Made by a program: the position numbers and the translations under genes
Part shown: piece by piece, positions 9,225 to 17,459 of the stretch
How the letters are laid out: each line of letters opens with the position of its first letter
Position numbering within the stretch: position 1 is the first letter of the stretch
The notes under the pieces: model-generated
The model's database searches: none
Told to the model about the DNA's origin: nothing
Seen by the model: only the letters and a program-made list of their open reading frames with translations
NCBI GenBank assembly: GCA_900472605.1
Contig: UCJD01000020.1
Span: 228,804 to 292,803, forward strand
From: Hyphomicrobiales bacterium
GTDB taxonomy: Bacteria > Pseudomonadota > Alphaproteobacteria > Rhizobiales > Rhizobiaceae
Length of the DNA stretch: 64,000 nucleotides
Direction of reading: 5' to 3'

Positions 9225-10487
9225 TCAGGTGGCGGCGACGGCTTGTGCGGAGAGACCGCGGCGATCGAGTTGCCTGACCGACAAATGCATCCAGATCAGC
9301 GAGACGACGACGATCGCGAACAGCAGCATGAAACAGCTCGACCAGAGGCCGGTCATATCCTTGAGCAGGCCGAAAGCGATCGGCAGGATGAAGCCGCCAA
9401 GGCCACCCATCATGCCAACAATGCCGCCGACGGCCCCGACGCTCTCGGGATAATAAGCAGGGATGTGCTTGTAGACAGCTGCCTTGCCGAGGCTCATCAC
9501 GAAGCCAAGGGCGAAAATGACGACGATGAAGACGACAGGCGTAATGCCAGGCAGCGACGCGGTACCGGTGGCTGGGAGCGAAAGAATCAGGGTTGCCACG
9601 GCCGATACGGCGAACATAGCATACATGACGCTGCGAGCGCCCTTCTTGTCGGAGAGCACGCCGCCGAAAGCGCGGAAAATGCTGCCCGGAATGGAATAGG
9701 CAGCCGCAACCATGCCCGCCGTTGCGAGATTGAAGCCATAGACGCCGACCAGATAGCGGGGCAGCCACAGCGACAAGGCGACGAAGCCGCCGAATGCGAA
9801 GAAGTAGTAAAGCGAGAAGCGCCATACCTGGGCATTCTTGAGCGGTGCAAATTCCTCAAGCAGGCTCTTGGAGGCAACACCACGCTCACGGCGCAGGCGG
9901 AACGCCGGATCATCAGTCGTGGTGAACCAAAAGACGATTGCCATCAGCGCCAGACCGATGGCCCAGATCTGAGCAACCGCCTGCCAGCCCCAAGCGATCA
10001 GGACGAAGGGCGCCGCGAATTTGGTCACTGCGGCGCCGACGTTGCCCGCACCGAAGATGCCAAGCGCCGTTCCCTGCTTTTGAGCCGGGAAGAACGGCGA
10101 GACATAGGCGACGCCGACCGCGAAAGAGCCGCCAGCGAGGCCGACGCCGAGGCCGGCGATCAGCATCTGCGTGTAGGTCTGGGCATAGGAGAGGAGGAAG
10201 GTCGCCAGCGCAGCAGCCAACATGGTGAGCGTGTAGACGAGGCGGCCGCCATAACGGCCGGTCCAGATACCAAGGACGATACGGACAAGCGAGCCGGTCA
10301 AAACTGGCGTGCCGACCAGCAATCCGAACTCGGCCTCGGTCAGGCCGAGATCCTGTTTGATGCGGATGCCGATGATGGCGAAGATCGTCCAGACGGCAAA
10401 ACAGAGTGTGAAGGCAATCGTGGACATCCACAATGCTTTGGCTGGTTCGCCGGCGGACGTGGACTGCGTGTTCCTGATAACAGACAT
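9225..10487 (-). CDS. narK: Nitrate/nitrite MFS transporter (NarK/NNP family)
   Basis: This 420-residue inner-membrane protein has about twelve hydrophobic segments. The NNP-family glycine-rich stretch is GIFGAGNVGAAVTKFAAP, and a second Gly-rich stretch (VGGIVGMMGGLGGFILP) is near the C-terminal half. It is expected to import nitrate for the downstream reductases. The start at 10487 has GGAG about 8 bp upstream. It is the first gene after the sigma54 promoter and leader terminator at 10536-10678, which places the whole transporter-nirBD-nasA-cysG set under their control. Confidence 0.9.
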   Translation of the reverse strand: MSVIRNTQSTSAGEPAKALWMSTIAFTLCFAVWTIFAIIGIRIKQDLGLTEAEFGLLVGTPVLTGSLVRIVLGIWTGRYGGRLVYTLTMLAAALATFLLSYAQTYTQMLIAGLGVGLAGGSFAVGVAYVSPFFPAQKQGTALGIFGAGNVGAAVTKFAAPFVLIAWGWQAVAQIWAIGLALMAIVFWFTTTDDPAFRLRRERGVASKSLLEEFAPLKNAQVWRFSLYYFFAFGGFVALSLWLPRYLVGVYGFNLATAGMVAAAYSIPGSIFRAFGGVLSDKKGARSVMYAMFAVSAVATLILSLPATGTASLPGITPVVFIVVIFALGFVMSLGKAAVYKHIPAYYPESVGAVGGIVGMMGGLGGFILPIAFGLLKDMTGLWSSCFMLLFAIVVVSLIWMHLSVRQLDRRGLSAQAVAAT

Positions 10488-10535
10488 GGCTTCTCCGGGG
10501 CCCGACAAGGTCGTGCCTATCCATCGCTGGGGGTT

Positions 10536-10604
10536 AAAAACAAAAAAGCCGCTGGCCGGGACCCGCATGCACAGTGGTGCGCGTGTTTCCCGATCAGCGG
10601 CTTT
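10536..10604 (-). terminator. Leader attenuator (rho-independent terminator) of the nitrate operon
   Basis: Read on the minus strand, AAAGCCGCTG-AT-CGGG (10604-10589) pairs with CCCG-GC-CAGCGGCTTT (10560-10545). It is followed at once by T-runs (10547-10542 and 10540-10536). The loop holds a smaller hairpin GCAC-CACT-GTGC. It lies 49 bp upstream of the transporter ATG, inside the untranslated leader, and adjacent nasT encodes an ANTAR antiterminator. NasT/NasR-type control by antitermination is established in other proteobacteria; that NasT acts here is inference. Confidence 0.85.
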
Positions 10605-10636
10605 GCTGGAGGCGCCCGTCGTTGGACGCCGAATTC

Positions 10637-10652
10637 GTGGCCCTTCGGCCAC
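10637..10652 (-). promoter_or_regulatory. Stem-loop at the 5' end of the nitrate operon leader
   Basis: On the minus strand GTGGCC (10652-10647) pairs with GGCCAC (10642-10637) around a GAAG loop. It starts at the transcription start predicted from the sigma54 box. A second short stem CGTC-CAAC-GACG lies at 10628-10617. Position and pairing make it a candidate part of the RNA recognised by NasT, but the loops do not obviously match the A1/G4 hexaloop pattern reported for ANTAR targets. Confidence 0.4.
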
Positions 10653-10661
10653 CATTAACAA

Positions 10662-10678
10662 AGCAAGGAGCGTGCCAA
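10662..10678 (-). promoter_or_regulatory. Sigma54 (RpoN) -24/-12 promoter for the nitrate operon
   Basis: The minus-strand sequence TTGGCACGCTCCTTGCT matches the sigma54 consensus YTGGCACGRNNNTTGCW at every position except R. The GG and GC pairs are 12 bp apart as required. The predicted start is near 10651, giving a leader of about 164 nt that contains the attenuator. Nitrogen-limited transcription through NtrC is the expected regime. Confidence 0.85.
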
Positions 10679-10737
10679 TCTCGTCAAGCTATTGTATCTG
10701 AATGGATAATTTCGAAACCCAAAAGAGCGCAAGCGCT

Positions 10738-10791
10738 ATTTGCACAAATGCAGATCCAATTGCGGCTCTAAAAATTGTGCAATGCGCACAA
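10738..10791. promoter_or_regulatory. Candidate enhancer region upstream of the sigma54 promoter
   Basis: Three copies of GCACAA/TTGTGC lie here: ATTTG-CA-CAAAT at 10738-10749, and the inverted repeat TTGTGC-AATGC-GCACAA at 10775-10791. They sit about 90 and 125-140 bp upstream of the predicted start, the usual distance for an activator of a sigma54 promoter. The half-sites resemble but do not exactly match the NtrC consensus. Confidence 0.4.
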
Positions 10792-10802
10792 AATAAGCAC
10801 CC

Positions 10803-12017
10803 TTACCGACGGGCCTGGCTGGCAATATATCCGTCAACATCGGCGGGATCGAACAAGCCGCCATCAAAGAAGCCGTCTGGCCCAAGCGTCAGCGCGCCAC
10901 TCGAGCCGACGGGCGTCTCGACCCGGAGTGCGCCTTCCACTTTCGAGCTTGCGGCCGGCATGGCGACATTCAGTACCTTCAGCGACTCCCGATAGATGTC
11001 AGGCCGATATGTGTCGTTGGCGATCTGCTGGTGCGCCGTTGTATGCGGGATGTGCCCCCAACGAACCATCTGTGTATAGAACCACAAGGCGTGACTCTTC
11101 CATGGAAACGTCGCTGCCTTGGCGTTCGGCACGAAGAAGTCCCGAATGCTCAGCGTCTCGTTTCCGCCGATATGAAGGAGACCCGTCAAGGCAGGCAGAA
11201 GGCTTGCCCCGGGCCGATCCACATAAGCGGGTTTTGCGAGCAGGCTAGCAAGCTCCTCGTGATTGCCGGCGTCGGCACACCAACGCGACGCCGAATAAAG
11301 AGCCCGCAGCAGTCCCGCGAGGGCTTCCGGTTTCTCATCGGCCCAGCGGCTGTTCACGCCGAGGACCTTTTCCGGGCTCGATTTCCAGATTGCCGCTTTA
11401 ACCGTTGCCATGCGTGCGTGGTTGTTAAGAACGCCAAGCGTGTTCCATGGCTCCCCGGCGCAGTAGCCGTCGATAAGGCCCGCAGTCAGGGCGTCAGCCA
11501 TATCGGGCGGGGGCAGTATTCCGATCTCGACGTCCAGGTCGGGATCTATGCCGCTTGCGGCCAACCAGTAACGCAGCTCGTAATTATGACCCGAATACGG
11601 GTGAACGACGCCGAAACGGAGAGGTCCGCCTTTTCGCTCATTGATCACCTGTCGCAGGGCGAAACCGCTCGAGCGTGCATCGAGATCAGGCCTGGCACCG
11701 CATTCGGCCATTGCTTGCCAGAGGCCGGCCGAAACGGTTACCGCATTGCCCCCAAGTCCCATCGCCAGCGGCACGATCATGCGTGGGGCCGGCGCACTGA
11801 GCCCCAGATTGCAGGCGATCGGCATCGGAGCCAGAATATGTGCCACGTCGAAGTGGCTGACCGCCAGCCGGTCGCGAATGGTCGCCCATGACCGCTCGCG
11901 CACCAGCGTCAACTCGATATCCTGCTGCGCCGCAAAACCCTTTTCCTTGGCTGCGACGAGAAGGGCGCTATCAAGGAGCGGCAGGAAGCCTGCGGTGATC
12001 TGGTGCTTACTCGTCAT
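10803..12017 (-). CDS. nasS: Nitrate sensor NasS (NrtA/CmpA-like periplasmic-binding fold)
   Basis: This 404-residue protein is related to the nitrate/bicarbonate-binding NrtA/CmpA family but has no signal peptide (it begins MTSKHQITAGFLPLLD), as expected for the cytoplasmic sensor NasS. Conserved blocks include HFDVAHILAPMPIA, GLGGNAVTVSAGLW and GYCAGEPWNTLGV. In known systems NasS binds nitrate and releases NasT, which then prevents leader termination. Its ATG overlaps the nasT stop by 4 bp, supporting co-production of the pair. No transporter genes adjoin it, consistent with a sensing role. Confidence 0.9.
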   Translation of the reverse strand: MTSKHQITAGFLPLLDSALLVAAKEKGFAAQQDIELTLVRERSWATIRDRLAVSHFDVAHILAPMPIACNLGLSAPAPRMIVPLAMGLGGNAVTVSAGLWQAMAECGARPDLDARSSGFALRQVINERKGGPLRFGVVHPYSGHNYELRYWLAASGIDPDLDVEIGILPPPDMADALTAGLIDGYCAGEPWNTLGVLNNHARMATVKAAIWKSSPEKVLGVNSRWADEKPEALAGLLRALYSASRWCADAGNHEELASLLAKPAYVDRPGASLLPALTGLLHIGGNETLSIRDFFVPNAKAATFPWKSHALWFYTQMVRWGHIPHTTAHQQIANDTYRPDIYRESLKVLNVAMPAASSKVEGALRVETPVGSSGALTLGPDGFFDGGLFDPADVDGYIASQARR

Positions 12018-12616
12018 GCGTCGGTTCCCGGATCGAGGAGGCTCGCGGCGGTGATCAGGCTCTGTGCGATCTCGACGATTTTCCTGTTCTGGTTCATGGC
12101 TGTGCGCCGCAAGAGCGCATAGGCTTCGTCTTCCGTCAGACCGCGGGACCGCATCAGCAACCCTTTCGCTCGATCGAGGAGTTTACGGTTTTCCAGTTCG
12201 CCGCGCGTCTCCTCCAACTCTCGGTTCAGGCGAGAGAAGGCGTTGAACCTGCTGATCGCCATCTTGAGGATCGGGCGGACGCGCTCCTGTTTCAAGCCAT
12301 CGACGATGTAGGCCGAGACGCCGGCCTCGACGGCGGCCTCGATGGAGGCCTCATCCGATTTGTCGACGAACATCGCGATAGGGCGTTTGACGGCGCGCGA
12401 AATCTGAAAAATGCTTTCCAGCATGTCACGGTTCGGATTTTCGAGATCAATGACGATAACATCGGGGTTGATCGCCATGATGCGGCGGGCAAGGCCGTTC
12501 ATATCGTCGATGATCGTAACGTCGTGGTAACCGGCTTCGCGGAGACCGGCCTCGATAATCGATGCGCGGATGCTGTTCTCGTCGATGACCAGTACATTGA
12601 GGCTGCTGTGCTTCAT
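12014..12616 (-). CDS. nasT: NasT, ANTAR-domain antitermination regulator
   Basis: The product has 200 residues. The N-terminal receiver-like domain (VLVIDENSIR; D57 in VIDLENPNRD) lacks the usual C-terminal switch lysine, which is replaced in AYIVDGLKQ, so it is probably a pseudo-receiver. A coiled linker (about 120-140) leads to the ANTAR RNA-binding domain (about 141-190: KLLDRAKGLLMRSRGLTEDEAYALLRR). It should bind the nitrate operon leader when NasS releases it in nitrate. The gene is first in a nasT-nasS pair whose promoter should lie in the gap above 12616. Confidence 0.93.
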   Translation of the reverse strand: MKHSSLNVLVIDENSIRASIIEAGLREAGYHDVTIIDDMNGLARRIMAINPDVIVIDLENPNRDMLESIFQISRAVKRPIAMFVDKSDEASIEAAVEAGVSAYIVDGLKQERVRPILKMAISRFNAFSRLNRELEETRGELENRKLLDRAKGLLMRSRGLTEDEAYALLRRTAMNQNRKIVEIAQSLITAASLLDPGTDA

Positions 12617-13013
12617 CGTAGCACCATGCGGGGACTTAAACTCCGTTCAATTCCGCAAAGAACATAGAAGCCTGATCTTGGCAACCTTGCGATCCTGCGT
12701 CGGGCAGTTGGCGCATTTCCAACGCGATGCGTCCTGCCTGATTTCTGCTCGGCCGTGAACCCATAAGCGGGCGGCGAGGCGATTATGGACCGGTTTGCGG
12801 GTGGTGGGCAAAAGCTATTCGCCCTTCTTCGACAAGGTCATAACGAAGGCCGATATCAACCATTTGCTCTCGTGCACATCTCAGGCGCGTCTTGCATGCG
12901 ACAGGGCTATACGTCGTCCATAAGGGGGCAACGTCTGATTCAATGTCGGCATGAGCCGATACGATCTGGCCGCCCTCTAGTGGCGCGTGATTGAGCCGCT
13001 GTTGCCCAACCCG
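12617..13013. other. 397-bp gap between the flavin reductase gene and nasT
   Basis: The gap must hold the nasT promoter, but I see no sigma54 box or convincing palindrome. Short open frames on the plus strand (such as the one at 12785-12994) have no ribosome site and no recognisable motif. A stretch around 12784-12921 is open in another frame and could be decayed coding sequence, but I cannot name it. Confidence 0.5.
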
Positions 13014-13520
13014 TCAGCCGCCGACGGTCACATATCGCCGCCCGCAGTAGAGAAGTGCTTCTTGACGGTCTGCGGCGCTAAGGCCGATGACGCGGCCAAA
13101 AAGCACCCGATGCGTTCCCTGGTCTAGTGAATGTGTCAGCTCGCATTCGAAGCTGACAAGCGCATCCTTGAGCAGCGGCGCGCCCGTACGCCCTTCTATC
13201 CATTCGCCAGCGGCAAAGCGCTCGGCCATTGTGGTCTTGCCGCCGAACAGGTTCGACAATGCCTCGTGGCTCGGGGCCAGCGTATTCACGCAAAAGAAAT
13301 GCGCCGTCTCGAACGCTGGAAAGCAAGAACTTGTGCGGTTCACGCAAGCGAGCAGCGTCGCCGGTGTGTCGCTGACGCTGCAGACGGCAGATGCCGTAAA
13401 GCCGCAGGGTCCGTCATCGGCCCGTGTTGTCACGATGTTGACCGCCGCGCCGAGACGCGACATTCCATGACGGAACTCCATGCTTTCCACCGTCTCGAAG
13501 CTGTGACCCATGATCCCCAT
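13014..13520 (-). CDS. Flavin reductase (NADH:FMN oxidoreductase) component
   Basis: The 168-residue protein is a flavin reductase-like split-barrel enzyme. The family pattern is clear: FRHGMSRLGAAVNIVTT, GFTASAVCSVSDTPATLLACVN, FCVNTLAPSHEALSNLFGG and the terminal GRRYVTVGG. It should supply reduced FMN to the monooxygenase encoded immediately upstream, from which it is separated by 10 bp. The ATG at 13520 is chosen because AGGAGG lies 6 bp before it; a longer version from 13586 would overlap the monooxygenase. It ends the seven-gene operon that begins at 19213. Confidence 0.9.
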   Translation of the reverse strand: MGIMGHSFETVESMEFRHGMSRLGAAVNIVTTRADDGPCGFTASAVCSVSDTPATLLACVNRTSSCFPAFETAHFFCVNTLAPSHEALSNLFGGKTTMAERFAAGEWIEGRTGAPLLKDALVSFECELTHSLDQGTHRVLFGRVIGLSAADRQEALLYCGRRYVTVGG

Positions 13521-13530
13521 CTGAAACCTC

Positions 13531-14826
13531 CTAAACGCGCGCCGGGCGTGCGAACCCCATCCGGTCGCGCAGTGTGCCGCTTTCATACTTCGTGCGATAA
13601 AGGCCCCGCTCTTGCAGGATCGGCACGACCATGTCGACGAAATCGGTCAGGCCATCGGGGAAGTGCGAAGGCATGATGTTGAAGCCGTCGGCGGCACCGG
13701 TTGCAAACCAGGTCTCGAGCGTATCGGCGATATATTCCGGCGTACCGCAAAGAACCCAGTGCCCGCGTGCCGCGGCCATCAGGTTGTAGACATCGCGCAG
13801 CCGCATATTTTCACGGCGTGCCTTGTCCAGCATGACCTTGGCGAAGGCGTGGTAATTGTCCGATGGCTTCAGGTCTTCGGGGATGGGGCCATCGAGATCG
13901 TAGACGCTCATGTCTATGCCGAAGCGATCGGACAGAAGCGATAGCGCATTCGTTTCGCTGACGAAGCCCTGAAGTGCAGCAAGCTTGTCGTGGGCTTCGC
14001 GCTCCGTGCGGCCTACGATCGGCATGAGACCCGGCAGGATGACCATGCTGTCGTCCGAGCGACCGTATTTCGGCAGGCGATCCTTGACGGAGCGATAGAA
14101 GGAACGGGCCTCGTCGAGATCCTGCGTGACCGAGAAGACCACATCCGCTGACTTGGCCGCAAGTTCCTGGCCGGGCCCTGAGCCGCCGGCTTGCAGGATG
14201 ATCGGCTGCCCCTGCGGCGAGCGGCCGATGTTCAGCGGGCCCTTGACCTTGAAATGCGGGCCCTCATGGTCAAGACTACGGACCTTGTCCGGATCGATGT
14301 AGAGGCCGGTATCGCGGTCGGCGACGATTGCATCATCAGCCCAACAATCCCACAGGCCACGCACGACTGAGAGAAACTCCTCGGCGATTTCGTAGCGCTG
14401 GGCATGATCGGGATGGATGGTCCCGAAATTTGCCGCCGCCGTCGGGTTTGCCGTCGTCACCGCGTTCCAGGCGGCGCGACCGCCGCTTAGATGATCAAGC
14501 GAAGCGAAAACGCGGGCGACAGTGAAAGGATCGCTGTAGGTTGTCGAGACGGTTGCGCCGAGCCCAATATGCTTCGTCGCGCCGGCGACGGCCGATAGCA
14601 GCGTCAGTGGTTCGAGACGCGCCGTGTAAGAGGGATGTGCCGCGGGGTCGGCGTGCAGATTGTCACCCATGAAGATGAGATCGAACAGACCGCGCTCGGC
14701 CTCCTGCGCAATCGTGCGGACCTGATCGATATTCTGGAAACTGTCGATCGCGCCCGGCATCCGCCACCCGGCGACATGGCTGCCGGTACCCAGAAGGAAG
14801 AGGCCGAAGTGAATCTTGCGTGTCAT
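13531..14826 (-). CDS. FMN-dependent monooxygenase, NtaA/SnaA/DszA family (LLM class)
   Basis: This 431-residue bacterial-luciferase-like enzyme has the family blocks IHFGLFLLGTGSHVAGWR, FDLIFMGDN, YTARLEPLTLLSAVA, SGGRAAWNAVTT and PIILQAGGSGPGQELAAKSADVVFS. Relatives use reduced FMN and oxygen to open C-N or C-S bonds of small chelators, sulfur heterocycles or N-heterocycles; the substrate is not readable from sequence. It follows the ABC permease gene by 7 bp and precedes its flavin reductase, so its substrate is probably what the ABC system imports. Confidence 0.9.
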   Translation of the reverse strand: MTRKIHFGLFLLGTGSHVAGWRMPGAIDSFQNIDQVRTIAQEAERGLFDLIFMGDNLHADPAAHPSYTARLEPLTLLSAVAGATKHIGLGATVSTTYSDPFTVARVFASLDHLSGGRAAWNAVTTANPTAAANFGTIHPDHAQRYEIAEEFLSVVRGLWDCWADDAIVADRDTGLYIDPDKVRSLDHEGPHFKVKGPLNIGRSPQGQPIILQAGGSGPGQELAAKSADVVFSVTQDLDEARSFYRSVKDRLPKYGRSDDSMVILPGLMPIVGRTEREAHDKLAALQGFVSETNALSLLSDRFGIDMSVYDLDGPIPEDLKPSDNYHAFAKVMLDKARRENMRLRDVYNLMAAARGHWVLCGTPEYIADTLETWFATGAADGFNIMPSHFPDGLTDFVDMVVPILQERGLYRTKYESGTLRDRMGFARPARV

Positions 14827-14833
14827 GTTAAGC

Positions 14834-15592
14834 TTATCTCCAGAAGACGTAACGCCGCTCGACGAAGCTGATCGCGCCGAAGAACACGAGGCTGATCGAC
14901 GAGGCGACGATGATGGCGGCCCAGACCTTGACGAAATCGATCTGCAGCACTGCCTGATAGATGACCCAGCCGAGGCCGCCGTAAGCGCCGAGCATCTCGG
15001 TCACGATGGCCACCAGGACGCTGCGCACCGTCGAGACACGCATCCCGGCAATGATCAGCGGCAGCGCGGTCGGCAGACGCAAGCGCCAGACGATGGCAAA
15101 TTGTCCCGCACCAAACGAGCGGATCAGGTCGACGGTCTTGCGATCCACCCGGTCAAGACCTGCGATAGTGCTGAGGAAAATGGTGAAGGAAACGGCGATC
15201 GCCACCATCACTATCTTTGAGGTCATGCCCATTCCGAACCACAGCAGGACAAGCGGAGAATAGGCGACGACAGGCACGGAGTTGATGGCCGTCGCCAGCG
15301 GCAGCACCACCCCTCGTGCGGCGGGGATAATGGTGACGAGGACCGCCAGCAACATGCCGATGGCGCAGCCGATCACGTAGCCCGCGATGGCCTCACCCGC
15401 GGTAAAGGCGGTGGCGTCGAGGAGATTGCGCGCGTCCGATACCATTCCCAAAAGAATGCTGGAGACCGACGGCAGCACATAGGCTGGCAAATTGAAGCCG
15501 CGCGCCGACAGTTCCCATATGACGGCGACGAGGAACGCACCCGCGATGCCGCGCCCGACCTGGCGAAGGTTATCCGTGCGTTGAGTGCTCAT
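14834..15592 (-). CDS. ABC transporter permease, NMT1/nitrate-taurine-type importer
   Basis: The 252-residue membrane protein has about six segments and the EAA-loop region SFGAGQFAIVWRLRLPTALPLIIAGMR found in BPD permeases of the SsuC/TauC/ThiX group. The ATG at 15592 overlaps the stop of the upstream permease by 4 bp. With that permease it probably forms a heterodimeric channel. The much longer open frame running to 16306 is only an antiphase extension through the neighbouring gene. Confidence 0.9.
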   Translation of the reverse strand: MSTQRTDNLRQVGRGIAGAFLVAVIWELSARGFNLPAYVLPSVSSILLGMVSDARNLLDATAFTAGEAIAGYVIGCAIGMLLAVLVTIIPAARGVVLPLATAINSVPVVAYSPLVLLWFGMGMTSKIVMVAIAVSFTIFLSTIAGLDRVDRKTVDLIRSFGAGQFAIVWRLRLPTALPLIIAGMRVSTVRSVLVAIVTEMLGAYGGLGWVIYQAVLQIDFVKVWAAIIVASSISLVFFGAISFVERRYVFWR

Positions 15593-16386
15593 TTCTCGGT
15601 TCCCCAGAAGACGATATGGCGCTCCGCCCAGGACACGACGCCGTAAAGCCCCATCCCGAGACAGGCGGAGACGACGATGGTCGCCCAGATGCCGACAACG
15701 TTCTCGTTGTACATCGCCTGCAGCAGAAGCACGCCGAGGCCGGTCGTATCGCCGAACCACTCGCCGACGATCGCGCCGACGAGGGCGAGCGAAGAGGCGA
15801 GCTTCAGGGCGACAAAGATCTGCGGCAAGGCAGCCGGCAGGTAGATGCGCCGCAGGATCTGCCCGTCTTTGGCGCCGAAGCTGCGCATCAGTTGAACCTG
15901 CTTGGGATCGACCGATGAAAAGCCGAGGATGGCGTTGACCGTGACCGGAAGGAAGCTGACGTAGAAGGAGATCACCGCCTTGGCGAACAGCGTGTTGCCG
16001 AACCAGAGCACCACCACGGCGCCGAAGGCGATGACGGGAATGGTCTGCGACACGATGAAGAGTGGAAAGAACAGCTCGCGCAGCGCCGTCCAGCGATGGA
16101 ACACCACGGCGATCGCCACGCCGAACAGGCTGCCGGCGACGAAACCGAGCGCCGTTTCGAGGAAGGTCCGCCACAGGCCGGCGAGATAGGCGCCTGGCGT
16201 CGCCATAATGTTGGCGGCGATCGCGCTTGGTCGCGGCAGATAATACGGGCGGATGCCGAAGGCCACGACGATGACTTCGATCGCCAGCAACCCGACGGCC
16301 AGCCACAGGATAGGTTTTACCGCGGCGTAGATCCTGCCCGTCGAAATGACGGGCAGGCTTGTCGCGGAGGCATTCGTTCCGGTCAC
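15589..16386 (-). CDS. ABC transporter permease, NMT1/nitrate-taurine-type importer
   Basis: The product has 265 residues, about six membrane segments and the EAA-type loop SFGAKDGQILRRIYLPAALPQIFVALK. It belongs to the same SsuC/ThiX-like family as the next permease, with which it shares the ending pattern ER(H/Y)(I/V)FW. It overlaps both neighbours by 4 bp, which implies a single transcript and matched synthesis of the two channel subunits. Confidence 0.9.
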   Translation of the reverse strand: MTGTNASATSLPVISTGRIYAAVKPILWLAVGLLAIEVIVVAFGIRPYYLPRPSAIAANIMATPGAYLAGLWRTFLETALGFVAGSLFGVAIAVVFHRWTALRELFFPLFIVSQTIPVIAFGAVVVLWFGNTLFAKAVISFYVSFLPVTVNAILGFSSVDPKQVQLMRSFGAKDGQILRRIYLPAALPQIFVALKLASSLALVGAIVGEWFGDTTGLGVLLLQAMYNENVVGIWATIVVSACLGMGLYGVVSWAERHIVFWGTEK

Positions 16387-17408
16387 AGGCGTCGTGCCTC
16401 GGCCGGGATCTTGTCGATGAAGGAGGCGTTGAAGGCCTTATCGAGATCGACAGGCTTGGAGATCACGCCGTATTTGGCGAGCAGTTCGTTGGCCGAGCCG
16501 ACGGCTGCCTTGTCGATGGTGAAGATGCCGTCGGTCGAGGCCTTGCCCGCCGTCATCAGCGTCTTGATTTCCGACAGCATGAATTCCTGCTGGGCGCGGT
16601 CGAGCGTCGGCGCGATCTTCATGATGATGTCGATCGCTTCCTTCTCGTTGGCAAAGGCTTCCTTCCAGCCCTTGACGCTGGCGCGCAGGAATTTTTCGAC
16701 GAGTTCCGGCTTCTCAGTGGCAGTCTGCTCGGAGACGATCAGCGTGTCGCGCGGGAAGGAGACGCCGCTATCCTCAGGCACGAAGAGATTGAGGTTCTCC
16801 TTACCGACGCGCTGATTGATGACGTAGAGCTCGTTGTAGCGCGTCGCGGTCACCACATCGACCTGCTTGTCGACGAAGGGGGTTACGGAAACCTGCTGCG
16901 GCTGGATATCGGCTTGCTTGGGGTCGATGCCGGCCTTCGACAGCATGGCCGCAAGCACATGGTTGGCGCCGGTGAACCAGGTGGTGATCTTCTTGCCCTT
17001 GAAATCGGCAACACTCTGGACCGGTCCGTCCTTATGCGAGACGAAAACGAACGGGGTCTGTTGATGGGCGACACCGATGCAGACGATCGGCAGGCCCTTG
17101 TCACGTCCCGCGAAGACGCTGTCGGTGCCGCCGGAAAGGCCGAACGTGTCGGCGCCGGTGGCGACGAGGTTTTCGGTCAGAAGGTTCGGGCCACCCGGAT
17201 TGATGGTGAGGTTGATGCCTTCATCCTTGTAGTAGCCCTTCTCGAGAGCAACGTAGAAGCCGGCGAACTGCGCTTGCGTGAGCCACTTCAGGCGCAGGCT
17301 GGCATCGACCATCTCCTGTGCGGCGACCGGAGCGGCGCCCATGCCGAGTGCCGGAAGTGCGATGGCGGCGGCAGCAAATGCTGCAATGACGTTACGTCTG
17401 TTAAGCAT
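16383..17408 (-). CDS. ABC transporter substrate-binding protein, NMT1/THI5-like
   Basis: The 341-residue protein begins with a signal peptide (LNRRNVIAAFAAAAIALPAL, cleavage near AQ-EM at about residue 31). It then shows the NMT1/THI5 pattern: LRLKWLTQAQFAGFYVALEKGYY, then NPGGPNLLTENLVATGADTF. Relatives bind pyrimidine precursors, nitrate, taurine, riboflavin or similar small compounds, so an N-heterocycle is plausible but unproved. The ATG at 17408 is preceded by GAGGG about 6 bp away and fits the signal peptide; the frame extends upstream to 17459 without a ribosome site. Confidence 0.9.
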   Translation of the reverse strand: MLNRRNVIAAFAAAAIALPALGMGAAPVAAQEMVDASLRLKWLTQAQFAGFYVALEKGYYKDEGINLTINPGGPNLLTENLVATGADTFGLSGGTDSVFAGRDKGLPIVCIGVAHQQTPFVFVSHKDGPVQSVADFKGKKITTWFTGANHVLAAMLSKAGIDPKQADIQPQQVSVTPFVDKQVDVVTATRYNELYVINQRVGKENLNLFVPEDSGVSFPRDTLIVSEQTATEKPELVEKFLRASVKGWKEAFANEKEAIDIIMKIAPTLDRAQQEFMLSEIKTLMTAGKASTDGIFTIDKAAVGSANELLAKYGVISKPVDLDKAFNASFIDKIPAEARRL

Positions 17409-17459
17409 GAAACCCTCTTTTGATCTTTGTGACGTGTCGTTGTCCTCCCATTGATGCAC

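Noticed and set aside
9123..10658. 511-codon open frame on the plus strand across the transporter gene
   Set aside because: It is antisense to the nitrate transporter, is made of Arg/Asp/Glu-rich low-information sequence, has no ribosome site and no family match.
12660..12740. TTGGCAACCTTGC as a sigma54 promoter near nasT
   Set aside because: The GG-to-GC spacing is 9 rather than 12 bp and the orientation is away from nasT.
12785..12994. 69-codon open frame upstream of nasT
   Set aside because: No ribosome site and a composition unlike nearby genes; at most it is decayed coding sequence.
14834..16306. 490-codon frame as a single fused permease
   Set aside because: The first half is antiphase to the upstream permease gene; the real permease starts at 15592 with a 4-bp overlap.
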